From: CBDCWT01 sp965223305
GTDB taxonomy: Bacteria; Planctomycetota; Planctomycetia; Pirellulales; Pirellulaceae
Length of the DNA stretch: 64,000 nt
NCBI GenBank assembly: GCA_965223305.1
Contig: CBDCWT010000067.1
Location: 1 to 64,000 of the forward strand
Reading direction: 5' to 3'
Positions within the stretch are counted from its first letter, which is position 1. Every line of letters begins with the position of its first letter. The translations under genes and the position numbers were made by a program. Shown here piece after piece: positions 1 to 9,724 of this stretch. Under the pieces are notes generated by a model. The model saw only the letters and a list, made by a program, of their open reading frames with translations. It was not told the origin of the DNA and did no database searches.

Positions 1-3000
1 GTCGGTTCCACGGTCGGCGACAACGGCTACGGAAGTTTTGTGCTCAGTGGCGGGACGTGGACTTATACGCTCGACCAGAGTGCGGTTCAAGATTTGGACG
101 CTGGTGACGTTGTCAACGACACGATCACTTACACGGCCAGCGATGGTTCGACGCAGCAGATCACCGTGACGATCACCGGCACCGACGATGCGTCGGTGAT
201 TACTGGCACGGTGACGGGCGGAGTAGCTGAGGGCAACGTCGGTGACGCGCCGGTCACGGCTGTTGGTTCGATCTCTATTAGTGATGTAGATGCTGATGAT
301 TCACCGTTGTTCAGTGATGTTGGATCGACGATTGGCGACAACGGCTACGGAAGTTTTGTGCTCAGTAGCGGAAACTGGACCTACACCCTGGACCAGAGTG
401 CGGTTCAAGATCTAGATGCCGGTGACGTCGTCAACGACACGATCACCTACACGGCGAGTGACGGTTCGACTCAGCAGATCACAGTGACGATTACCGGTAC
501 GGATGATGCGTCGGTGATCACTGGCACAGTGACTGGCGCAGTCGCTGAGGGCAATGTTGGCGACGCGCCGGTCACGGCCGTCGGTTCGCTTTCGATCAGC
601 GATGTAGATGCTGACGACTCACCTTCGTTCAGTGATGTCGGTTCGACGGTCGGCGACAGCGGCTACGGTAGCTTCGTCCTGAGTGGCGGGACCTGGACCT
701 ACACTTTGGACCAAAGCGCCGTTCAGGATCTGGACGCCGGTGACGTTGTCAACGACACGATCACTTACACGGCGAGTGACGGATCGACGCAGCAAATCAC
801 GGTGACAATCACCGGTACGGATGACGCGTCGGTGATTACTGGCACGGTGACTGGCGGAGTGACTGAAGGCAACGTGGGTGACGCGCCAGTAACGGCTGTC
901 GGTTCGGTCTCGATTAGTGATGTAGATGCTGATGACTCACCGTTGTTCAGCGATGTCGGTTCCACGGTCGGCGACAACGGCTACGGTAGTTTTGTGCTTA
1001 GTGGCGGGACCTGGACCTACACATTGGACCAGAGTGCGGTTCAAGATCTGGACGCTGGTGACGTCGTCAACGACACGATTACATATACAGCGAGTGACGG
1101 CTCCACACAACAGATCACGGTGACGATCACCGGTACGGACGATGCGTCGGTGATTACTGGCACAGTGACGGGTGGAGTAACCGAAGGTAATGTCGGTGAC
1201 GCGCCGGTCACAGCTGTCGGTTCGGTCTCGATTAGCGATGTGGACGCTGACGACTCGCCATCGTTCAGTGACGTTGGGTCGACGGTTGGCGACAGCGGCT
1301 ACGGCAGCTTCGTATTGAGCGGTGGAACCTGGACTTATACGCTCGACCAGAGCGCAGTTCAGGATCTGGACACTGGTGACGTCGTCAACGATACGATCAC
1401 GTATACCGCTTCTGATGGTTCCACGCAGCAGATCACAGTGACGATTACCGGCACAGACGACGCGTCGGTCATTACCGGCACAGTGACTGGTGGAGTCACT
1501 GAAGGTAATGTCGGTGACGCGCCGGTCACGGCCGTCGGTTCACTTTCGATCAGCGATGTAGATGCCGGCGATTCACCTTCGTTCAGCGACGTTGGTTCCA
1601 CGGTTGGCGACAACGGCTACGGCAGTTTTGTGCTCAGCAGCGGAACGTGGACCTACACGCTGGATCAGAGTGCAGTTCAAGATCTAGATGCTGGCGATGT
1701 AGTCAACGACACGATCACATATACCGCGAGTGACGGCTCCACGCAGCAGATTACGGTGACGATCACTGGTACGGACGACGTGTCGGTGATCTCTGGTACG
1801 GTCACTGGCGCGGTAACCGAAGGTGACGTCGGCGACGCGCCTGTGACGGCTGTGGGCTCGATCTCGATTAGTGACGTCGACGCTGACGACTCACCTTCGT
1901 TCAGTGATGTCAGTTCGACGGTTGGTGACAACGGCTACGGTAGTTTTGTGCTCAGTGGCGGGACCTGGACCTACACTCTGGACCAGAGTGCCGTTCAGGA
2001 TCTAGATGCCGGTGACGTTGTCAACGACACGATTACGTACACCGCATCAGACGGATCCACGCAACAGATTACGGTGACGATCACCGGTACCGACGATGCG
2101 TCGGTGATTACTGGTACGGTTAACGGCGCGGTGACCGAAGGTGACGTAGGCGACGCACCGGTGACTGCTGTTGGTTCGGTCGCGATTAGTGATGTGGACG
2201 CCGATGACTCACCTTCGTTCAGTGATGTTGGATCGACAGTCGGTGACAGCGGCTACGGTAGCTTCGTGCTGAGTGGCGGGATCTGGACATACACTTTGGA
2301 CCAAAGTGCCGTTCAGGATCTGGATGCTGGCGATGTTGTCAACGATACGATTACGTACACCGCCTCTGACGGTTCCACACAACAGATCACGGTGACGATC
2401 ACGGGTACAGATGATGCGTCGGTGATTACTGGCACCGTCAACGGTGCGGTGACGGAAGGTGACGTCGGCGACGCGCCTGTGACTGCTGTAGGGTCAATCG
2501 CGATTAGCGACGTGGACGCGGATGATTCACCTTCGTTCAGCGACGTCGGTTCGACGGTTGGCGACAACGGCTACGGTAGCTTTGTGCTCAGTAGCGGGAC
2601 GTGGACGTATACGTTGGACCAAAGCGCCGTACAAGATCTGGATGCTGGTGACGTTGTCAACGACACAATCACGTATACCGCTTCGGATGGTTCCACACAG
2701 CAGATCACCGTCACGATCACCGGTACGGATGATGCGTCGGTGATCACTGGTACGGTGACGGGCGGAGTCACGGAAGGTGACGTAGGCGACGCACCGGTGA
2801 CAGCTGTGGGTTCAGTCTCGATTAGCGATGTGGATGCTGACGACTCGCCATCGTTCAGTGATGTTGGATCGACAGTCGGCGACAACGGCTACGGTAACTT
2901 CGTGCTGAGCGGTGGAACGTGGACCTACACGCTCGACCAGAGCGCGGTACAGGACCTGGATGCTGGCGACGTGGTGAATGACACGATCATCTACACGGCT

Positions 3001-5580
3001 TCGGATGGTTCCACCCAACAGATCGCCGTGACGATCACTGGTACTGACGACGCATCGGTGATTACTGGTACGGTGACAGGCGGAGTCACGGAAGGTAATG
3101 TCGGTGACGCGCCGGTGACAGCTGTTGGTTCGATTGCGATTAGCGACGTGGACGCCGACGACTCGCCATCGTTCAGTGACGTTGGTTCGACGGTTGGCGA
3201 CAACGGCTACGGCAGTTTTGTGCTCAGTGGTGGGACGTGGACGTACACATTGGACCAGAGCGCGGTACAGGATCTGGATGCTGGTGACGTTGTCAACGAC
3301 ACGATCACGTACACCGCGAGTGACGGTTCGACTCAGCAAATCACTGTCACGATCACGGGTGCGGACGATGCGTCGGTGATTACTGGCACGGTGACGGGCG
3401 GAGTAACTGAAGGTAACGTCGGTGACGCGCCTGTGACGGCTGTGGGCTCGATCTCGATTAGCGACGTAGATGCCGATGATTCACCTTCGTTCAGCGATGT
3501 CGGCTCGACAGTGGGCGATAGTGGTTACGGCAGCTTCGTACTGAGTAGCGGGATCTGGACATACACATTGGACCAAAGCGCGGTACAGGATCTGGATGCT
3601 GGTGATGTCGTCAATGACACGATCACGTACACCGCGAGTGACGGATCGACCCAGCAGATCACCGTGACGATTACCGGCACGGATGATGCTTCCGTAATCA
3701 GCGGTACCGTGACTGGCGCGGTGACCGAAGGTGATGTGGGCGACGCGCCTGTGACTGCTGTGGGCTCGATCTCGATTAGCGATGCAGACGCTGACGACTC
3801 ACCTTCGTCCGGTGATGTTGGATCGACAGTTGGTGACAACGGCTACGGTAACTTCGTACTGAGCGGTGGAACGTGGACTTATACGCTCGACCAAAGCGCC
3901 GTTCAGGATCTGGACGCTGGTGACGTCGTCAATGACACGATTACTTATACAGCGAGTGACGGTTCCACGCAGCTGATCACGGTCACGATCACCGGTACGG
4001 ACGATGTGTCGGTGATTAGTGGCACAGTGACTGGCGGGGTAACGGAAGGTAACGTGGGCGACGCACCGGTGACTGCTGTGGGTTCGGTCGCGATTAGCGA
4101 TGTGGACGCCGATGATTCACCTTCGTTCAGTGATGTTGGATCGACAGTTGGTGACAACGGCTACGGTAACTTCGTGCTGAGCGGTGGGACCTGGACCTAC
4201 ACACTGGATCAGAGTGCCGTTCAGGATCTAGATGCCGGTGACGTCGTCAACGATACGATTACATACACTGCGAGCGATGGTTCGACTCAGCAAATCACGG
4301 TGACGATCACTGGTACTGAAGACGCGTCGGTGATTACTGGCACAGTGACTGGCGGAGTCACTGAAGGCAACGTCGGTGACGCGCCGGTCACGGCTGTTGG
4401 CTCGGTCTCGATTAGCGACGCAGATGCTGATGACTCACCATCGTTCAGTGATGTTGGTTCGACGGTTGGCGACAGCGGCTACGGTAGCTTCGTCCTGAGT
4501 GGCGGGACCTGGACCTACACTTTGGACCAAAGCGCCGTTCAGGATCTGGACGCCGGTGACGTTGCCAACGACACGATCACTTACACGGCGAGTGACGGAT
4601 CGACGCAGCAAATCACGGTGACAATCACCGGTACGGACGATGCGTCGGTGATTACTGGCACGGTGACGGGTGGAGTAACCGAAGGTAATGTCGGTGACGC
4701 GCCGGTGACGGCTGTCGGTTCGATCTCGATTAGCGACGTAGATGCTGATGATTCACCTTCGTTCAGTGATGTTGGATCGACGGTTGGTGACAACGGATAC
4801 GGAAACTTCGTACTCAGCGGCGGAACGTGGACTTATACGTTGGACCAGAGTGCGGTGCAAGACCTAGACGTTGGTGATGTGGTCAACGACACGGTTACTT
4901 ACACCGCCTCTGACGGTTCCACACAACAGATCACGGTGACAATCACTGGTGCAGATGACGCATCGGTGATTACTGGTGCGGTGACGGGCGGAGTAACCGA
5001 AGGTAACGTCGGTGACGCGCCGGTCACGGCTGTTGGTTCGATCTCGATAAGTGACGTCGACGCTGACGACTCACCTTCGTTCAGTGATGTGGGTTCAACA
5101 GTCGGTGACAGCGGCTATGGTAGCTTCGTCCTGAGTAGCGGGACGTGGACGTACACGCTCGACCAGAGCGCGGTTCAGGATCTGGATGCTGGCGATGTGG
5201 TCAACGACACGATCACCTACACGGCGAGCGACGGTTCGACGCAGCAGATCACGGTGACGATCACCGGCACGGACGACGCGTCCGTCATCAGTGGTACGGC
5301 AACTGGCGCAGTGACGGAAGGTAACGTGGGTGACGCACCGGTGACAGCTATGGGCTCGATCTCAATAAGCGATCTGGACACCGATGACTCACCTTCGTTT
5401 AGCGACGTTGGTTCGACGGTCGGCGACAGCGGCTACGGTAGCTTCGTCCTGAGCGGCGGGACCTGGACCTACACGCTAGATCAGAGCGCCGTCCAGAATC
5501 TGGATGCTGGCGATGTGGTCAACGATACGATCACCTACACAGCCAGTGACGGTTCGACACAGCAAATTTCTGTCTCAACG
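1..5580 (+). repeat. Tandem 318-bp coding repeat (about 17.5 units)
   Basis: The unit is 318 bp (106 codons). The WTYTLDQSAVQ landmark recurs 18 times with constant spacing, from about base 58 to about base 5464. Units differ by only a few residues (for example GGT/SSG before W, N/S in GD(N/S)GYG, A/T/D at a few sites), while many third codon positions differ between units. Minus-strand shadow frames of 70-104 codons recur with the same period and are not genes. Confidence 0.95.
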
Positions 5581-6531
5581 ACTGGTGTCAATGATGCTCC
5601 TTTGGCCGCCGATGATCACTATGACGTCGATCAGGGTGAAACCTTGAACGTCGCCGCCGGTGGCGTACTCCTCAACGACGCAGACGCCGAGAGCAACTTG
5701 CTTTCGGCGACGCTAGTTCGAGGGCCGGCGAACGGGACCCTCACAGTTAACGCCGATGGTTCGTTCAGCTATACCCCGGACCGCGGCTTCGCGGGAAGTG
5801 ACAGCTTTGACTACGTCGTGGACGACGGAAGAGGTGGTACGGATGTTGCCACGGTGAGCATTGATGTAGAGCAGCAGATCTTGACTCTGCCGCCGGTTGC
5901 TGAACCTCCTGCCGACGACGCGCCGCCTGAGTACGAACCTGTCGAATCTCCAACTGACACAGATGATCCAACTGACACTGCCGAATCCGTCGAGGAAGAA
6001 CAGACGCAGCACAGATCGAGGCGGCCTCAGCCACGTAAAGTTAACCGTGTCGTGAGGAGTGTGTCGCCGCAGTCTGAAGTACTGGCGACTGCGTTCCTAG
6101 AGACAGGCAACGCCGATCAGGGGCCTGATGTCGACCCAACGACAGCAACCGTCCGAGAAAAACGCGCAACGTACCGCGAACAGCAGGCAGCCAGTTCAGT
6201 GGAGACTGTAGTCCAGCAGGTGACCGGCATTGACTTGGATGAGCTGTGGCATCGATTCGAGGCCCTCTCAGACGATCTCCACCAGGATGCTCGGCTGCAG
6301 TCGATCGCGATTGTCGGCGTGGTAGGCGCAACAACTGCCGCGACTGCCGGCTACATGATCATGGCGATGCGGAGCGGCTACTTCGCCATGACTTTGCTCG
6401 CCTCGATTCCCTCTTGGACTTCGTTTGACCTAGTACCGATCCTGGACTTCGAAGAGCAGCAACGCGACAAGAAGGGCAAGAAGCCGAAGAGAGACGAGCC
6501 GAGTGATCTGCTGGAGCTTGTTCATAGCTAG
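1..6531 (+). CDS. Giant VCBS-repeat surface protein, 5' truncated by the window edge
   Basis: The reading frame is already open at base 1, so the true start lies outside the window. About 2176 residues are visible. Residues 1 to about 1860 are a tandem array of a 106-residue VCBS/cadherin-like unit whose landmarks are WTYTLDQSAVQ, DTITYTASDGSTQ and ITVTITGTDDASVI. One tandem-95/Cadherin_5-like domain follows (starting TGVNDAPLAADDHYDVDQG), then a Pro/Glu/Thr-rich acidic linker, a basic stretch, and a C-terminal hydrophobic region (GVVGATTAATAGYMIMA, then a W..FD..P.LDF motif) before a charged tail. Such proteins are large extracellular adhesins or cell-wall proteins. The C-terminal hydrophobic module probably anchors it in a membrane (inference). 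HD-GYP and GGDEF genes follow on the same strand, so control by c-di-GMP is plausible. Substrate or partner is unknown. Confidence 0.9.
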   Translation, partial: VGSTVGDNGYGSFVLSGGTWTYTLDQSAVQDLDAGDVVNDTITYTASDGSTQQITVTITGTDDASVITGTVTGGVAEGNVGDAPVTAVGSISISDVDADDSPLFSDVGSTIGDNGYGSFVLSSGNWTYTLDQSAVQDLDAGDVVNDTITYTASDGSTQQITVTITGTDDASVITGTVTGAVAEGNVGDAPVTAVGSLSISDVDADDSPSFSDVGSTVGDSGYGSFVLSGGTWTYTLDQSAVQDLDAGDVVNDTITYTASDGSTQQITVTITGTDDASVITGTVTGGVTEGNVGDAPVTAVGSVSISDVDADDSPLFSDVGSTVGDNGYGSFVLSGGTWTYTLDQSAVQDLDAGDVVNDTITYTASDGSTQQITVTITGTDDASVITGTVTGGVTEGNVGDAPVTAVGSVSISDVDADDSPSFSDVGSTVGDSGYGSFVLSGGTWTYTLDQSAVQDLDTGDVVNDTITYTASDGSTQQITVTITGTDDASVITGTVTGGVTEGNVGDAPVTAVGSLSISDVDAGDSPSFSDVGSTVGDNGYGSFVLSSGTWTYTLDQSAVQDLDAGDVVNDTITYTASDGSTQQITVTITGTDDVSVISGTVTGAVTEGDVGDAPVTAVGSISISDVDADDSPSFSDVSSTVGDNGYGSFVLSGGTWTYTLDQSAVQDLDAGDVVNDTITYTASDGSTQQITVTITGTDDASVITGTVNGAVTEGDVGDAPVTAVGSVAISDVDADDSPSFSDVGSTVGDSGYGSFVLSGGIWTYTLDQSAVQDLDAGDVVNDTITYTASDGSTQQITVTITGTDDASVITGTVNGAVTEGDVGDAPVTAVGSIAISDVDADDSPSFSDVGSTVGDNGYGSFVLSSGTWTYTLDQSAVQDLDAGDVVNDTITYTASDGSTQQITVTITGTDDASVITGTVTGGVTEGDVGDAPVTAVGSVSISDVDADDSPSFSDVGSTVGDNGYGNFVLSGGTWTYTLDQSAVQDLDAGDVVNDTIIYTASDGSTQQIAVTITGTDDASVITGTVTGGVTEGNVGDAPVTAVGSIAISDVDADDSPSFSDVGSTVGDNGYGSFVLSGGTWTYTLDQSAVQDLDAGDVVNDTITYTASDGSTQQITVTITGADDASVITGTVTGGVTEGNVGDAPVTAVGSISISDVDADDSPSFSDVGSTVGDSGYGSFVLSSGIWTYTLDQSAVQDLDAGDVVNDTITYTASDGSTQQITVTITGTDDASVISGTVTGAVTEGDVGDAPVTAVGSISISDADADDSPSSGDVGSTVGDNGYGNFVLSGGTWTYTLDQSAVQDLDAGDVVNDTITYTASDGSTQLITVTITGTDDVSVISGTVTGGVTEGNVGDAPVTAVGSVAISDVDADDSPSFSDVGSTVGDNGYGNFVLSGGTWTYTLDQSAVQDLDAGDVVNDTITYTASDGSTQQITVTITGTEDASVITGTVTGGVTEGNVGDAPVTAVGSVSISDADADDSPSFSDVGSTVGDSGYGSFVLSGGTWTYTLDQSAVQDLDAGDVANDTITYTASDGSTQQITVTITGTDDASVITGTVTGGVTEGNVGDAPVTAVGSISISDVDADDSPSFSDVGSTVGDNGYGNFVLSGGTWTYTLDQSAVQDLDVGDVVNDTVTYTASDGSTQQITVTITGADDASVITGAVTGGVTEGNVGDAPVTAVGSISISDVDADDSPSFSDVGSTVGDSGYGSFVLSSGTWTYTLDQSAVQDLDAGDVVNDTITYTASDGSTQQITVTITGTDDASVISGTATGAVTEGNVGDAPVTAMGSISISDLDTDDSPSFSDVGSTVGDSGYGSFVLSGGTWTYTLDQSAVQNLDAGDVVNDTITYTASDGSTQQISVSTTGVNDAPLAADDHYDVDQGETLNVAAGGVLLNDADAESNLLSATLVRGPANGTLTVNADGSFSYTPDRGFAGSDSFDYVVDDGRGGTDVATVSIDVEQQILTLPPVAEPPADDAPPEYEPVESPTDTDDPTDTAESVEEEQTQHRSRRPQPRKVNRVVRSVSPQSEVLATAFLETGNADQGPDVDPTTATVREKRATYREQQAASSVETVVQQVTGIDLDELWHRFEALSDDLHQDARLQSIAIVGVVGATTAATAGYMIMAMRSGYFAMTLLASIPSWTSFDLVPILDFEEQQRDKKGKKPKRDEPSDLLELVHS

Positions 6532-6722
6532 TGCAAACCGAAGTTTCGACTAAACCGCTAGCACCAGCACGAGCCTCGTAGCTGTGCGGCTGATACACCA
6601 AACCGGCGCCACGATCGGTTACCTGAACGGCTCCATGACGTAGATTTTTGAGGGAGTGCTATGTTCAGAGGGATCCTCGGCGGCTGCCGCATCTGCCGAA
6701 GGACTAAAGCAGGTTTTCTAGC

Positions 6723-7955
6723 ATGAGTTCAGAGATCGGTTCACGCTCGGACGCCAATGTGGCAGAGGTGCCCTTTTTGTTGGCCGAACAAGGCGACGCG
6801 TTGTCGGCATTGGGCGAATTGGTCGATATGGACGACGTCGTTACGACGACGGCCAAGATCTTGATCGCCGACGGTGATCCGATGAACCACAAGCTGGTGG
6901 AGTGGTATCTGTATAAGGCTGGATACCGCTACTTTGTGATGGTCAACGATGCCCACAGAATCATGGGGAAGATCAGGCAAGAGCGGCCCGACTTGATTCT
7001 GCTGGACATCACTATGCCCGGTATCGATGGGGTTGGAGTCCTGGAGAAGTTGCGACGCGACAAGCAGCTCAGAGAGACTCCCGTGATTGTGCTCAACGCA
7101 GCATCCAATCAAGAAATGAAGAAGACCGCGCTCGGACTTCGCGTATCTGATTTTCTCGACAAACCAGTCGACCCCTACGACCTAATTGCCCGGGTTCGCA
7201 ACGCGTTGATTGTCAAAGCACACCGCGACCATCTTGAGAATTATGCCAACGAGCTTGAAGAGACAGTCCGCCAGAGGACTGCGGAGCTGGCAGCCTCTCG
7301 TCAGGAGGTGATTCTCTGTCTAGCCCGAGCGGCCGAGCTGCGGGACAACGAGACCGGGAACCACGTGGTCCGCGTGGGTCGCTATGTCGGAATCATCGCG
7401 CGAGAACTCGGTTTCAGCGACGAGCGGGTCGACCTGCTGGAGCACGCGGCACAACTTCACGATGTTGGGAAGATCGGCATCCCGGACTCGATCCTGCTCA
7501 AGCCAGGCAAGCTGGAGCCGGAAGAGTTCGAGAAGATGCAGAAGCACGCCTCCTTCGGCAGAAAGGTCATCCAGCGTCTGTCTGAGCCCGAATTCGACGC
7601 CTGGAAGAAGCACGCCCAAATCGGTGCTGAAATGTTGGATGTGGTTCGTTCGCCGATCATTGAACTGGCCGCGTCGATTGCGCTGACACATCACGAAAAG
7701 TGGGATGGATCGGGCTACCCGTTAGGTTTGGCCGGCGAAGATATTCCCATGGAAGGTAGGATGACCGCCGTGGCGGACGTTTTCGATGCGCTCAGCACAA
7801 AACGGCCATATAAGCCGGCTTTCCCGCACAAGAAGTGCTTTGAAATTATGGAGGAAGGGCGAGCACAGCATTTCGACCCCAGGGTGCTCGACGCCTTCTT
7901 TCGGCGGCGCGCAGAAATTGCCAAGGTTCAGATCGAGTGTGCGGATGTGGATTGA
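6723..7955 (+). CDS. Response regulator with HD-GYP c-di-GMP phosphodiesterase domain
   Basis: 410 residues. A receiver domain occupies about residues 43-165 (KILIADGDP, phospho-acceptor D95 in LILLDITMPG, K147 in DKPVD), then a coiled linker (about 168-195) and an HD-GYP domain (about 195-400) with HD at 246-247 (HDVGKIGIPD) and HHEKWDGSGYP at 323-333. The family hydrolyses c-di-GMP in the cytoplasm. The receiver is atypical: the second acidic-pair residue is Gly51, and Asn125 stands where Thr/Ser is usual. The gene lies 191 bp after the giant surface protein and 71 bp before a GGDEF gene, so the pair may tune c-di-GMP around that protein. The ATG at 6723 is used; no strong Shine-Dalgarno sequence is visible. 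Confidence 0.92.
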   Translation: MSSEIGSRSDANVAEVPFLLAEQGDALSALGELVDMDDVVTTTAKILIADGDPMNHKLVEWYLYKAGYRYFVMVNDAHRIMGKIRQERPDLILLDITMPGIDGVGVLEKLRRDKQLRETPVIVLNAASNQEMKKTALGLRVSDFLDKPVDPYDLIARVRNALIVKAHRDHLENYANELEETVRQRTAELAASRQEVILCLARAAELRDNETGNHVVRVGRYVGIIARELGFSDERVDLLEHAAQLHDVGKIGIPDSILLKPGKLEPEEFEKMQKHASFGRKVIQRLSEPEFDAWKKHAQIGAEMLDVVRSPIIELAASIALTHHEKWDGSGYPLGLAGEDIPMEGRMTAVADVFDALSTKRPYKPAFPHKKCFEIMEEGRAQHFDPRVLDAFFRRRAEIAKVQIECADVD

Positions 7956-8026
7956 CAGCAAGTTCCCGATTGCAGATTCGTAGTGAACGGCGCTTTGTCC
8001 GATTTGCCACTAGGGTCTTGTGATTC

Positions 8027-9562
8027 ATGTTTCGAACCGCTGCGACATTACGGATTAGCCTGACCCTAGCTAGCGTGACGTTGTGCTCCATGTTGGTGGC
8101 ACTCGCCCTGGGACTCCTTCCAGATCGCGCGGGTGCACTCGCCGATGGCCGGCGAAGCCTGTGCGAGGCTGTTACCGTCAGCTGCTCGCTGGCAGTCGGC
8201 CGCGGTGATCGCTCGACCGTGAACACAGTTCTCGAGGCAGTCGCCAACCGAAATCCTGAGCTGATCTCTATCGCGCTGCGCCGTTCAAACGGCAAGGTCT
8301 ACAGCGCTTTCGGCGAGCACGAGACGCATTGGTCAGCCAAGTCGAGTCGGTCCACGTTGACTCACATGCACGTACCCATCTATATCTCTGGAAACCAGTG
8401 GGGGCAGCTCGAAATCTGTTTCCTGGCGCCCTCGGAGCAGAATTTTACTTGGGTACCGACCTCCGTCCTGTTTCTGACTGCGTTTGTTGTCAGCGCCAGC
8501 TTCCTGGGCCAGTTCCTCTATCTTCGCAAGATACTGCGCCATCTGGATCCCAGCAAAGTGATTCCGGAACGCGTCAGAGAGACTCTTGACTCACTGGCCG
8601 AAGGGCTGTTGGTGCTGGACAAGGACCAACGCATCGTGCTGGCGAACGCTTCCTTCGCCCAAACGGTTGGCCAAAGCGCTGAAGAACTCCAGGGGCACAT
8701 AGCGTCTGATCTTCCCTGGGCTCGAGAAGATGAGGCGGGAGCAGGTTCCCAGCCATGGGAAAAGTCGATCCAGGACGGTGTCGTGGAGACGGGACATCTG
8801 GTGAAGTTAGGAGAGCAAGAGGCCCTCCAACGGACGCTACAAGTCAACTCAGCGCCCATCCGTGCCTCCAATGGCGAGAGTCGTGGAGCGTTGGCGACCT
8901 TCAGCGACGTCACCGCGCTGGAGGTCCGCAACGAACAACTGGGCGAGACGCTCACGAAGCTGAAACGTTCGCGGGACCAGATTTCCGAGCAAAACGAACG
9001 GCTGCGCAACCTAGCCATGGTCGACCCGCTGACGCAGTGCCTTAACCGTCGCGCGTTTTTTGAAGAGCTCGACAACCAAGTGGCAACAGCGCAGCGCACC
9101 GGGCAGTCGCTTTGCTACATCATTTTGGACATCGACCGCTTCAAGATGATCAACGATAACCACGGCCACAAGACAGGCGACGAAGTGCTGCAGCAGACCG
9201 CCGCACTACTTCGTGAAACTGTTGGTGAACTAGGATACATCTGCCGCTACGGCGGCGAGGAGTTCAGTATTCTGTTGCCCGAGCTGGGGCTCGACCTGGC
9301 TGAAGAACTTGCAGAGGCGCTTCGCACGACGATCGAAACAACGCCCATCTCCGCACTCAAGGTGACGGCGAGTTTCGGACTAGTTCAGTTCGATGTTGGT
9401 AGTCCTGAGCCCCTTCAAGCGCTAGATCAGGCCGACAAGGCGCTGTATCACGCCAAGCGTTCTGGCCGCAATCAGGTGATGCGCTGGGATCGACTGCCTG
9501 CGAATCTCGCCAACCGAGAGAATCCACGGGCACCAGGCGTATCCGCCGCAACCAGCGTTTGA
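8027..9562 (+). CDS. Membrane-bound PAS-GGDEF diguanylate cyclase
   Basis: 511 residues. Transmembrane segments lie at about 8-31 and 140-162, enclosing a periplasmic sensor region of about 110 residues. A PAS-like domain (about 185-305, from VRETLDSLAEGLLVLDKDQRIVLANASF) and a short coiled coil follow. The GGDEF domain (about 335-490) carries intact RYGGEEF, DPLTQCLNRR and DIDRFKMINDNHGH motifs. The family makes c-di-GMP from GTP. The allosteric I-site RxxD that normally lies five residues before GGEEF is replaced by GELG, so classical product inhibition is unlikely (inference). It is probably co-transcribed with the HD-GYP gene 71 bp upstream, giving opposing activities next to the adhesin. 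Confidence 0.93.
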   Translation: MFRTAATLRISLTLASVTLCSMLVALALGLLPDRAGALADGRRSLCEAVTVSCSLAVGRGDRSTVNTVLEAVANRNPELISIALRRSNGKVYSAFGEHETHWSAKSSRSTLTHMHVPIYISGNQWGQLEICFLAPSEQNFTWVPTSVLFLTAFVVSASFLGQFLYLRKILRHLDPSKVIPERVRETLDSLAEGLLVLDKDQRIVLANASFAQTVGQSAEELQGHIASDLPWAREDEAGAGSQPWEKSIQDGVVETGHLVKLGEQEALQRTLQVNSAPIRASNGESRGALATFSDVTALEVRNEQLGETLTKLKRSRDQISEQNERLRNLAMVDPLTQCLNRRAFFEELDNQVATAQRTGQSLCYIILDIDRFKMINDNHGHKTGDEVLQQTAALLRETVGELGYICRYGGEEFSILLPELGLDLAEELAEALRTTIETTPISALKVTASFGLVQFDVGSPEPLQALDQADKALYHAKRSGRNQVMRWDRLPANLANRENPRAPGVSAATSV

Positions 9563-9599
9563 TTGGTTTGGTTGTGTGCGACCTTCTCACTTGTTCAAA

Positions 9600-9659
9600 G
9601 TAGCAGGCACGCTCCGCCGTGCCGTCCGCTGGTTACGGCACACGGAGTGTGCCTACTAC
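9600..9659. repeat. Palindromic repeat, 'CGGAGTGTGCC' family
   Basis: The left arm (GTAGCAGGCACGCTCCG...) and right arm (...CGGAGTGTGCCTACTAC) are near-perfect reverse complements and would form a long hairpin 37 bp after the GGDEF stop codon. It may act as a bidirectional terminator, but the same arm recurs at 10730-10793, about 25449-25475 and 60963-60990, so it is a dispersed family. Confidence 0.75.
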
Positions 9660-9724
9660 ATTGGTGGTTAAAAGGACCAAGTCCGCCACGTAGCAAGCAC
9701 GCTCCGTGCGCACTCGGCCGTGGA

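Noticed and set aside
129..4793. Series of minus-strand open frames of 70-175 codons inside the giant repeat gene
   Set aside because: They recur with the 318-bp period and are translations of the opposite strand of the repeat.
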